Positions 7,485 through 14,900 of a DNA stretch of 20,286 nt are shown here, piece after piece; positions within the stretch are counted from its first letter, which is position 1, and each line of letters begins with the position of its first letter. Origin of the DNA: a virus; the IMG/VR virus record IMGVR_UViG_3300044712_000467, positions 1-20,286 of that record. One strand, given 5' to 3'. The notes beneath the pieces were generated by a model. The model was given only the letters and a program-made list of their open reading frames with translations. It was not told the origin of the DNA and ran no database searches. A program made the position numbers and the translations under genes.

Positions 7485-8171
7485 ATGGCAACTCAATATA
7501 AAGGATTAGTCTCAGACATATTACAGATCATCTCTGATTATCGTGGTGAAACGACGGTCAACTCTGACGCTATGCGTATTCGGGCAATCTCACGTCAAGA
7601 ACAGGATATTGCTAATCGTAGATTCTGGTCAATGTATCTTCTACCTAATCAGACAATGGCTGGATCTGGAACTAACGATCAAACAATAGGTTCTGCAACC
7701 TATCCAATGCGTACAAAAGGGCTAACTGAGGTCTTTGTAAATGGAACTGATGAGTCTCACCGCTACCAGATAGTTGACTACAATAAATACAAAAATCTAG
7801 TAAACAGAAACAGTGCAGAGCAAGTAGTTTATACATGGTACGACGCAGCTAATGATCTTATGAAAATGCACATTAATCCTATTCCAGCAGTAACAGATAC
7901 AATAACTTATTCATACTACTGGACACCACCAGAAAGAACCGCAAGCACTGATGCAGTCTCATTTGTAGAACCAGAAGCACTAGCTCGACTAGCTCTATCT
8001 GAGATCTATGAGTCTGAGGAAGAAGATGATAAAGCTATCGCCCAAAAGTCTCTGGCTGAACAAATATTGGAAGAAGCCACAAGTGTAGAAAACGCACCTA
8101 GCGTCAATCAAACTTATTCCTTTGGTGCGATAGAGAACTCTATTAAAAACCAAGGAATAGGCATGTATTGA
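7485..8171 (+). CDS. Head-tail adaptor (connector) protein
   Basis: A 228-aa protein. The opening GLVSDILQIISDYRG and the EQDIANRRFW block, followed by VFVNGTDESHRYQIVDYNKY, beta segments and a helical C-terminal part (EALARLALSEIYESEEEDDKAIAQKSLAEQILEEA), match the layout of podovirus adaptor or tail-tubular-A type proteins: helix bundle, beta region, then C-terminal helices and a flexible tail. These proteins form a ring below the portal and join the head to the nozzle. Start chosen at ATG with AAGGAGG upstream. Directly followed by the nozzle gene with a 1-nt gap. No close family can be named by eye. Confidence 0.68.
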   Translation: MATQYKGLVSDILQIISDYRGETTVNSDAMRIRAISRQEQDIANRRFWSMYLLPNQTMAGSGTNDQTIGSATYPMRTKGLTEVFVNGTDESHRYQIVDYNKYKNLVNRNSAEQVVYTWYDAANDLMKMHINPIPAVTDTITYSYYWTPPERTASTDAVSFVEPEALARLALSEIYESEEEDDKAIAQKSLAEQILEEATSVENAPSVNQTYSFGAIENSIKNQGIGMY

Positions 8172-8172
8172 T

Positions 8173-10095
8173 ATGCGCAAATTTAACCTACCAAGAACCA
8201 AGCAAAAATTCTTTGAGTCTAGGCAAGAGGGCTGGATTAAAGGTGTTAATAAACTTGTTTCAAATACTCAAATTAAAGACACTGAAATAGCCGACTCAAT
8301 AGACATTCAACTAGTAGAAGACGGTAAAATCCAATGTCCACGTGACGGTCAAGCGTACTACGGTACAAGTAGTGGATCAAGGGTCACAGGACTCTATCCA
8401 TACTACAAATCAGATGGTACTAAAACTCTCCTAAGAACCGCAGGGACTAATCTACAGAAGTATGTGGGGACTACCCCAACCAACGTCACGGGTGGCACAG
8501 GATACACCACAGGGCTTAACACAAACGGTATTGTGGCTTATGACAAGTTATATCTATGTAATGGGACGGATAACCTAACCTATTATGATGGTACACAAGT
8601 TCAATCATTCACCCAGCGTACCGCACCAACAATCTCAAGTGTTACAAGAACTGGTGGGGGAGCTGGAACATTCACTTATTCATATAAAGTAACCACGGTT
8701 ACAGCTAATGGCGAGACTACTCCAAGTGCTGCCATGTCTCAGACCCAGAACGTAGCCGAGCTTACCGCCTCAATCTATCTAACAGTTACATGGAGCGCAG
8801 TAACTGGAGCCATCGGGTATAACATCTACGGCAACAAAGACGGTCACTGGTACTTCATGGCGTATGTAGAGGGAAATGGAACGGTAACCTATGTAGATAA
8901 TGGATCTGATATTCCCAACGAGTTCTTCACCACACCAGAGGGTAACTCAACAGGTGGTCAAAAGGGTAAGTACATTGCTTTATACAAAGACTCACTATTT
9001 ATCCTAGGTGATACTGCTAATCCCTCAAGGCTTTACTACTCAGGTGGTGGCGACAAGCTTGAGGACTTCACCGTAGGTGGAGGTGGTGGGTTTATTGACG
9101 TATCAAAGAATGATGGTCAAGCTGGTACTGGAATGATTGTGTTTAAAGATTCATTACTTGTATTTAAAGAGCGCTCAATCTATCAGTTTACCTTTACCTC
9201 AGCGGGTCTACCAAGTGTTACTCAGGTCAACCCAGGTGTGGGGTGTGTCGCCCCTAGATCAATCGTAGCTGTAGAGAATGATGTGTTCTTTGCCTCAGAG
9301 TTTGGAGTTTACACGGTAGGTAACGAGGCTGGGTTCTCCTTTGATGTACTAAGAACTAACGAGCTCTCAGCTAAGGTTAGATCAATTTATCAAACAATTG
9401 ACCCTGCATATATTCAAAATATGTCAGCAGTATACGGAAAAGTTGCCAATAAAAACTTGGTTATATTCTCCTATACGCCATCAGGCTCAACAACGAACGA
9501 AAAAGCCCTAGTGTATGACCGTGAACGTCTAGCGTGGTATCCGTGGTCTAACATCAAAGCTAATTGCTTTACTGTCTTTAAAGGAACGGACGGAGTTAAT
9601 CATGTACTATATGGATGTGATAGCTCGGGTTATGTTAAAGAAGCATTGACTGGATATGATGATTTTGGCAGCGCAATAGCGGCAGACTTCACGCTCAAAT
9701 CAGTCTCATTTGGAGAGACTAACACATATAAAAAACTCAAAAGAATTGATCTACTTCTAAGACAACCCCAAGGTTCAATCACCCTAGATATTATTAAAGA
9801 CGGAGTCACAACTGCTAAAACTATTGCTTTGAGTACTATTCAGCCTTCAATAAACTTTAGTCATTATGTATTTACTCGCTTCCTATTTGGTGTATCTGTA
9901 GGTACTGGTGTATCTACTCAAGACGAAAATCTACTTAGATCAATCAAGCAGTTATCAGATGTAGGTGATGGAAGATCATTTGCTCTTAAATTCTCAAATA
10001 ATACGACTGGTAAATTTACTCTACTTCTTTCATATCTAAAAGCTAAACCAAGGTCAGCTAACTTTAGACATAGTGAAGACTGGGTAGCTAGTTAG
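8173..10095 (+). CDS. Tail nozzle / tubular protein B-like
   Basis: A 640-aa protein of repeated beta strands such as GIVAYDKLYLCNGTDNL, KYIALYKDSLFILGDTANPSRLYYS, GMIVFKDSLLVFKERSIYQF and IVAVENDVFFASEFGVYTV. These look like beta-propeller blades and match podovirus nozzle proteins, in which 'F.dRlyl.g....p....S..gd..dF' repeats are typical. An inserted fibronectin-like region (about 152-240: APTISSVTRTGG, TYSYKVTTVTANGETTPS, WSAVTGAIGYNIYG) interrupts the propeller. The protein would close the bottom of the tail and gate DNA exit. The start follows the adaptor stop by 1 nt and lacks a strong ribosome site close by, so coupling is likely. Confidence 0.78.
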   Translation: MRKFNLPRTKQKFFESRQEGWIKGVNKLVSNTQIKDTEIADSIDIQLVEDGKIQCPRDGQAYYGTSSGSRVTGLYPYYKSDGTKTLLRTAGTNLQKYVGTTPTNVTGGTGYTTGLNTNGIVAYDKLYLCNGTDNLTYYDGTQVQSFTQRTAPTISSVTRTGGGAGTFTYSYKVTTVTANGETTPSAAMSQTQNVAELTASIYLTVTWSAVTGAIGYNIYGNKDGHWYFMAYVEGNGTVTYVDNGSDIPNEFFTTPEGNSTGGQKGKYIALYKDSLFILGDTANPSRLYYSGGGDKLEDFTVGGGGGFIDVSKNDGQAGTGMIVFKDSLLVFKERSIYQFTFTSAGLPSVTQVNPGVGCVAPRSIVAVENDVFFASEFGVYTVGNEAGFSFDVLRTNELSAKVRSIYQTIDPAYIQNMSAVYGKVANKNLVIFSYTPSGSTTNEKALVYDRERLAWYPWSNIKANCFTVFKGTDGVNHVLYGCDSSGYVKEALTGYDDFGSAIAADFTLKSVSFGETNTYKKLKRIDLLLRQPQGSITLDIIKDGVTTAKTIALSTIQPSINFSHYVFTRFLFGVSVGTGVSTQDENLLRSIKQLSDVGDGRSFALKFSNNTTGKFTLLLSYLKAKPRSANFRHSEDWVAS

Positions 10096-10102
10096 TCTCA
10101 TT

Positions 10103-10122
10103 CTCTTATACTAAGCAGGTAT
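10103..10122 (+). repeat. Imperfect direct repeat, copy 1 of 2
   Basis: CTCTTATACTAAGCAGGTAT here resembles CTCTTATTCCCAAGCAGTAT at 10282-10301, with CTCTTAT, AAGCAG and TAT shared. The copies lie at the two ends of the first domain of the candidate RNA. The inverted pair CTTATAC/GTATAAG uses the left part of copy 1 and the right end of copy 2. Confidence 0.5.
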
Positions 10123-10281
10123 GACGAACGAGGGAGTCTTAAGGAACTAAATCCCTTTGTTTCTTTGAGAGTTTATAGGGATGACCCCATCTCTTGCACT
10201 AAATCGACTATCCCGAAAACTAGACGTATCTAGAAAGGGGAGGTTCGCCCGATAGGTGACGATAACCCTCGCACACTTTTA

Positions 10282-10301
10282 CTCTTATTCCCAAGCAGTA
10301 T
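10282..10301 (+). repeat. Imperfect direct repeat, copy 2 of 2
   Basis: Second copy of the repeat described at 10103-10122. It is followed by AAGACTTC and continues into the GTATAAG arm of the closing helix. Confidence 0.5.
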
Positions 10302-10393
10302 AAGACTTCACTCAGGCGTAGTTATGCTGACCGGTTCACCTTTTCCGTTGGTACCCACAGCATGCTACTACTAGCTCAGGGTGGGGTTGAACC

Positions 10394-10430
10394 AAAAAAA
10401 ACACCCCTTTCGGTGTGTTTGCTCGTTTTT
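10394..10430. terminator. Bidirectional intrinsic terminator
   Basis: Stem AAACAC (10399-10404) / GTGTTT (10415-10420) plus CC/GG (10406-10407 / 10412-10413) across one mismatch. On the minus strand the loop is a GAAA tetraloop and the stem runs into eight U (10401-10394), a very good terminator. On the plus strand the tail is weaker (GCTCG then T5 at 10426-10430). It fits transcripts arriving from both sides. Confidence 0.72.
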
Positions 10431-10508
10431 AACGTAGTCCAACTATTAAAGTTTATCAAATTTAGAAAAGAAGTCAAGTCCCCCCGCTAGTTGTTGTTGG
10501 ACTACGTT
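10431..10508. repeat. Perfect 13-bp inverted repeat
   Basis: AACGTAGTCCAAC (10431-10443) and its exact reverse complement GTTGGACTACGTT (10496-10508), separated by 52 nt. The right arm is flanked by CCCCCCG (10480-10486) and CGGGGGG (10510-10516), a second perfect 7-bp inverted pair that interlocks with the first. Confidence 0.85.
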
Positions 10509-10527
10509 ACGGGGGGAATATTCATAT

Positions 10528-10536
10528 ATTATACCA
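10528..10536 (-). promoter_or_regulatory. Minus-strand extended -10 promoter
   Basis: Reverse complement reads TGGTATAAT, identical to the cargo-island promoter at 822-830. No matching -35 is seen at 17 nt. It diverges from the + strand promoter at 10556-10583 and points at the candidate small RNA. Confidence 0.6.
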
Positions 10537-10555
10537 GACCGTACAATAGGGGTAT

Positions 10556-10583
10556 TTGACATCCCCCTTAACTAGCGTAAAAT
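10556..10583 (+). promoter_or_regulatory. Sigma70-type promoter, leader module B
   Basis: TTGACA (10556-10561), 16-nt spacer, TAAAAT (10578-10583). The predicted start at about 10591 coincides with the AGCTA of the leader. AACTAGCG (10570-10577), just before the -10, is the exact inverse of CGCTAGTT at 10485-10492. The -35 lies between AGGGG (10548-10552) and CCCCT (10564-10568), a possible operator dyad. Confidence 0.75.
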
Positions 10584-10590
10584 TAGAATT

Positions 10591-10640
10591 AGCTACACAA
10601 GTAAATCACTTGCAGGCACCTAGAGATAGGTGTCTTTTTG
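10591..10640 (+). promoter_or_regulatory. Double-hairpin transcript leader, copy B
   Basis: AGCTA start (10591-10595). Hairpin 1 is CAAGT/ACTTG (10598-10602 / 10608-10612), then CA. Hairpin 2 is GGCACCTA/TAGGTGTC (10615-10622 / 10627-10634) with tetraloop GAGA and T5 (10635-10639). Unlike copies A and C, no ribosome site with a start codon follows at once; the next + strand gene begins 185 nt downstream, and that gap is filled by the minus-strand 47-aa frame. Confidence 0.72.
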
Positions 10641-10784
10641 TTATTTAGAGGAATAGAAACAACCTACGGTACCAGGACCAAGATCCTCTACCCAAGGGAA
10701 GTAACAAAAATGAGCATTTAATAGGTACATTGCCCAAAGCATGTACACACACGCCAGTAGAAAGGCAATTAAAAGTTTATTCAT
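10641..10784 (-). CDS. Putative 47-aa single-pass membrane microprotein
   Basis: Minus-strand frame from ATG at 10784-10782 to TAA at 10643-10641. It begins MNK followed by a hydrophobic run of about 19 residues (LLIAFLLACVYMLWAMYLL), then a short Cys- and aromatic-containing tail (HFCYFPWVEDLGPG...) ending SSK. One transmembrane helix, or an uncleaved signal anchor, is expected. A TATAAT on the same strand (10796-10791) places the transcript start at or next to the ATG, suggesting a leaderless message; the ribosome site is weak (AGG close to the ATG). The stop codon abuts the U-tract of leader B. Similar tiny membrane proteins in phages act in exclusion or lysis, but nothing here identifies a role. 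A chance ORF cannot be excluded. Confidence 0.45.
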   Translation of the reverse strand: MNKLLIAFLLACVYMLWAMYLLNAHFCYFPWVEDLGPGTVGCFYSSK

Positions 10785-10785
10785 A

Positions 10786-10808
10786 GACCTATTATAACAT
10801 TATAGGTC
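10786..10808. repeat. 23-bp dyad between the microprotein and ejection genes
   Basis: GACCTAT (10786-10792) and ATAGGTC (10802-10808) are perfect 7-bp arms around a 9-nt AT-rich centre. It covers the minus-strand -10 of the 47-aa frame and ends 4 nt before the AGGAG site of gene 10825. It could be an operator or a hairpin near the ribosome site. Confidence 0.55.
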
Positions 10809-10824
10809 AATAGGAGAGAATAAT

Positions 10825-11913
10825 ATGGTACAAATAGGAAGCTGGGGAACACCCGAATTTGGAATTACGGAGAAACTTCAAAGTATTTTTGCCCCAAATA
10901 AAGGATTATCTTCTCAGGGTGGATCCAATCTATTTGGACCATCTCAACCATCTGCTTCTACCCCAACCGCTCCGACATCTACCAGTCCATATGGTCCTAC
11001 ATATTATGGTCCTCAGCCTGCTCCGAAACCATCTGGAACACTCAGCTCTGGTGGTAAAACCCTCGGAGCCTCCACCTATCAAGACCCCTACGCTGGTGCT
11101 AATAATGCTGCACAGTCTGAAGCTGATGCTTATCTCCAATCCCTAAACACCGAATACGACAGAGCCGCAGAAGACCTAAGAGGACAGCTAACCTCAGCAG
11201 GTAACGCTAGAACTCAGGGACTATCTTCACTTCAAAGTGCAGTTGATGAATACGGTAATACAATCAATACTCAGAAACAAACAGCACAGAACGCAACTGC
11301 TAAAAACATCCAAAGCGCTGGATCTATGGCTGCTCAAACTCAGGGTAAGAGCCGTAATATCCTAAGAGCTTTAGGTATCCTCTCAAGTAGTGCAGCAGGA
11401 GATATTCTAAGTAGACCAATGTCTGAGTTTGGAACACAGAAAGCCGATCTCCAGCAAGGACTTATCCAGAGAACTCAGGAACTAGACAACGCCCTAGCTC
11501 AAAAGACAAGCGAACACGCCAATCTAGTTAAACAACTAGAATCACAATATGCTGACATTGTGGGCAAGATCCAGACTGATCTAAGATTTAGTGATCGTGA
11601 GAGAGCTGACGCTGTAGCAACTGCTAAGGCAGCTGTCTTATCTAGACTTTCAGAGATTAGAACAGCTCAGGCTAACTGGCAGAATCAAATCAATGCTGCA
11701 AAGAGTGGACTAGCGTCATCAACTGCTGGATTCTCCAGCTACGCACAACCAACAGCTGACCTTAGTAAAATATCTGGGACTGGACTCAATCCTCAAGAGC
11801 AATACAAACAAGGTCAACAGACTAGCGTCTATGATCCAAAAAAGAGGTTACAGGCAGATACAGTCTCACCTCTCTACAAGGACACCCTAAGTAGCGGAAT
11901 ATATAACGCATAA
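10825..11913 (+). CDS. Probable internal virion / ejection protein, coiled coil
   Basis: A 362-aa protein. Residues about 28-90 are low complexity, rich in Pro, Ser, Thr, Gly and Tyr (for example TAPTSTSPYGPTYYGPQPAP). Residues about 95-300 are long Ala/Gln/Glu-rich helices (SEADAYLQSLNTEYDRAAEDL, ADLQQGLIQRTQELDNALAQ) that should form coiled coils. A flexible tail follows. There is no signal peptide or enzyme motif. Size, helix content and position between the nozzle and a very large protein match podovirus ejection proteins, which leave the head with the DNA and build the trans-envelope channel. The start has AGGAG with 8-nt spacing. Family not recognised; role inferred mainly from context. 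Confidence 0.6.
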   Translation: MVQIGSWGTPEFGITEKLQSIFAPNKGLSSQGGSNLFGPSQPSASTPTAPTSTSPYGPTYYGPQPAPKPSGTLSSGGKTLGASTYQDPYAGANNAAQSEADAYLQSLNTEYDRAAEDLRGQLTSAGNARTQGLSSLQSAVDEYGNTINTQKQTAQNATAKNIQSAGSMAAQTQGKSRNILRALGILSSSAAGDILSRPMSEFGTQKADLQQGLIQRTQELDNALAQKTSEHANLVKQLESQYADIVGKIQTDLRFSDRERADAVATAKAAVLSRLSEIRTAQANWQNQINAAKSGLASSTAGFSSYAQPTADLSKISGTGLNPQEQYKQGQQTSVYDPKKRLQADTVSPLYKDTLSSGIYNA

Positions 11914-11923
11914 AGGAGGCGTC

Positions 11924-14900
11924 ATGTCTCTTTTTGACTTCTACAAACAAAAACTAGCACCAATAGGACAGAAGCTGTCTGGAATGATTGACCAAGATCA
12001 GTCTATGTCTGGTATTCAACTAGCTAAGGGTGGACTCCTCAATCAACTAAACCAAAGAGGGATAATCGGAGTAGGTGGTCAGTCTCTTGCCCCTGTTCAA
12101 GTACGCCCAGCACAACAGTTTGTTTCAGGTGCGTTAAGACCAGTAGCTGATGCGGTAGGTACATTTGGAAAGTTATCCTTTGATGCTATTGTTAAACAGC
12201 CAGCTAGAAACCGTCAGATGCAACTAGACACACAGAAAGCCATAGACGCTAGTAATCGTGCATTACAGACCGCTAAGATGACTAGGGAGGCTGGTAGACC
12301 CGATCTAGCAGCACAGATGACTCGCTCAATGATCCCCCAACTACAATCAGAGAGTCAGAGATTCCAAGATATTACAAATCAAACACAATCCAAGCAGAAA
12401 GCACTGGTAGGATCGGGTGTTAGAACTGGTTTATATGCCTCAGCTCTTGCTGCACCAGTAGCCTCACTTGGTGCTGGAGCTTTAAGTACTGGACTTGGAG
12501 CTGCATTTGCAGGTCAAACCTCACCAGAACAACTAGGAACATCATTTGGAGAAGGATTTAAGTACGGTGGTATGCCTAATCCTGTAGTTAAAGGTGGATT
12601 ACTGGCTAAATCAGCAGTAGGTGGACTTGTAAACCTTGCAGAAGACGCCTTATACGCCAAAACAGTTGAGAATCGGAATCTATCTCCCAAAGAAATAGCT
12701 CTATCTTTGGCTTTACCTGCCGCCTTTGAAACAATGGGGGCATTAAATAAAGCGATAAAAGTCAAACCTAAAGTTGATGTAACTACAACCCCAGAGGGAC
12801 TAACCTACAATAAAAAAGGTCAATTATTTGATCCTATTAGTGGACAGTTTGCTAAAAGTACCGAGGAAGCTAGGATTGCTGTACAACACGTTAAAGATTT
12901 TATTCAGTCAGGTGGTAAACCAGTTAGATCTCAGACAAGACTAATTGAAACAGCTCCAAATAAATGGGTAGATGAACAAGATTTGCAGAACTTTAACTCC
13001 ACTATAGACACCCCCAAACTAGCAGTAGAGCCAACCACCCCTATCAGAAGACCACTTAAAGAGGTGTATGGGGAGAAGTTTAGCGGACCAACCACACAAG
13101 AAGCCCCAAGATTAACCAAGGAAGTGCAAACACCAAGTACACAAATAGAAGCTCCGAAGCCAGTTGTTTCATCTGACTCTATTATAACCCCTGCTGGCAA
13201 CCTACCCAAACGCTCTGGACAATTAAAACAGCAACTTATGGAGGCACAGCAAGGACTAGAACAGTCTCAAGTTATAGCAGAGCAAAACAAACTAATTAGA
13301 GACAACTTTTCAAACGATCAAATAAAAGACATAAACAAATTGAAGCTGGTTGCTAAGAAATCACTAGATCAAGGTGGGGATATTGAAACTCTAAGAGCCA
13401 AGTATCCTAAACTGGTTGAAAGCGTAACATCTAGTGTAAGAGAGGCAGATCAAACTATTATTGGTGACTCAGAAGCCATAGATTTTGCACTATCTCTACC
13501 CACTAAGGCAGAAACTAAAGTAAACATGACAGAGGTAAAACAGCTACAGAAACAACTAGATCCAATTACTAAACTAGATGAGGCTGGTATCGCCGCAACA
13601 ACTGGCGATAAGTCTATTACATCAGCTATCGCAGAGCCTACAATCAAAACAGTTAAGAAAATATCTACTAAGCAACAGAAACTAGATACAGCCAATGAAG
13701 TAAGAGCTAGAAAAAAACTAGATGATGAGTGGCAGAAGGCAGTCTTTGGCGAAGCTCAGACTAGAACTGTTAAGCAGGCAGAGAAAGAACTAGACCAAGC
13801 TATAAAAAGAAGCACTAATGAAGCATCTTTCAAAATGGACACAGCTGATGGATGGAAAGATAAATCAGCTTTATCACTTGGAACTGAGACAATGGATCGT
13901 AACTTTGAAGATGTTATGGGTAAAAACGCACCAGAGTTAAAACGTAAACTATTAGAACCAGTGTATAAAAAAGAAGCAGAGCGCACTAGATTCCTAAATA
14001 CGGAACGTGAGCAGATTAAACAATTAGGAATTAAGGCTGGCAGTAAGGAGTCTTCGCTTGTGCAGGAATACGGAGAGGGGAATATAACCAGAGAGCAATT
14101 ATCACAACAAACAAACAATCCAGAAAAGATAATAAAAGCCAGTGAGTTTATTCGTGGTAAATATGATGAGTATCTAGGACAGTTAAACAAAGTCCTAACT
14201 AGAAATGGATACGAGCCAATCCCCAAACGACAAGACTACTTCCACCACTTCCAAGAGTTATCTGGAGCATTTGATTTACTTGGTGTATCGCTAAAAGCAC
14301 AGGATTTACCAACAGATATAAACGGACTTACGGCAGACTTCAAGCCAGGTAAAACATTCTTCTCTGCTGCATTACAGCGACTTGGTGGCGATTATAAGAG
14401 TGATGCTATAGGTGGTATTGATAAATATCTTGAAGGAGCTAGTAACCAGATTTATCATACAGACAATATCCAAGCTCTAAGGTCTTTTGAAACAGCTCTT
14501 AGAGAAAAATATGCAGGAACTAATCACTTGAGTAATTTTGTGGCTAACCTATCTGAATATACGAATGGGATAGCTGGCAAGAAATCAATGATTGACCGAG
14601 CGGCTGAAAGTATTGTGGGTCGTGGTATTTACGGGGCTGCTACTGGTCTTAAGAGACAGGTAGGGGCGAACATGGTCGGAGCTAACGTATCATCGGCTCT
14701 TACTAACTTTATTCCTCTAACGCAAACACTAGCTACTACAGACAAAGGATCCGTTCTTAACGCAATCATGGCTACAATTAAGAATGTAGGTAAAGATGAC
14801 GGGTTTATTCAAGCATCTGATTTTCTTACTACTAGGAATGGGACAGACAGACTAGCCAAATCACTATACGAGAACGTGGCTGATAAGGCGGGTTGGTTAT

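Larger units (their letters stand above)
10103..10393 (+). ncRNA. Candidate folded RNA in the gap after the nozzle gene
   Basis: No frame is open for more than about 25 codons here. Helices nest: CTTATAC (10105-10111) pairs with GTATAAG (10298-10304), enclosing CGAGGG (10129-10134) with CCCTCG (10266-10271), which encloses a perfect hairpin CTAGA-CGTA-TCTAG (10220-10233). A second domain has GGTTCA (10333-10338) with TGAACC (10388-10393), around CCCAC (10354-10358) with GTGGG (10381-10385), around GCTA-CTAC-TAGC (10364-10375). A terminator hairpin follows. A weak -10 (TATACT, 10107-10112) overlaps the first helix; otherwise it would be read through from the nozzle gene. The family is unknown. 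The helices were found by eye, so chance pairing is possible. Confidence 0.42.
10394..10521 (-). ncRNA. Candidate minus-strand small RNA with H-type pseudoknot
   Basis: It would start near 10521, 7 nt after an extended -10 on the minus strand (TGGTATAAT, 10536 to 10528), and end at the U8 terminator, about 128 nt. In transcript order it contains CCCCCCG (10516-10510), AACGUAGUCCAAC (10508-10496), CGGGGGG (10486-10480) and GUUGGACUACGUU (10443-10431). The first pairs with the third (7 bp) and the second with the fourth (13 bp). The interleaved order is an H-type pseudoknot. No ORF of useful length was noticed. Function is unknown; its own promoter and terminator make it more than a chance fold. 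It may alternatively be the 3' end of a longer leftward transcript from the 47-aa gene. Confidence 0.52.

Noticed and set aside
10181-10255. 24-codon frame starting MTPSLALNRL
   Set aside because: Very short, weak ribosome site, and overlaps the helices of the candidate RNA.
10364-10393. tRNA-like TAGCTCAGG and GGTTGAACC pieces
   Set aside because: The D-arm-like part has no matching GAGC and no acceptor or anticodon stem can be drawn on either strand.
10096-10430. Group I intron in the gap
   Set aside because: I could not place the P7 and G-binding core, and the gap lies after an intact stop codon instead of splitting a gene.
10431-10508. Miniature transposon with 13-bp terminal inverted repeats
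   Set aside because: No target-site duplication is seen beside the arms, and the interlocked C/G arms fit an RNA pseudoknot better.
13756-14226. 156-codon minus-strand frame
   Set aside because: It is a shadow of the 1491-aa gene, with no start signal and Ser/Leu-rich antisense composition.
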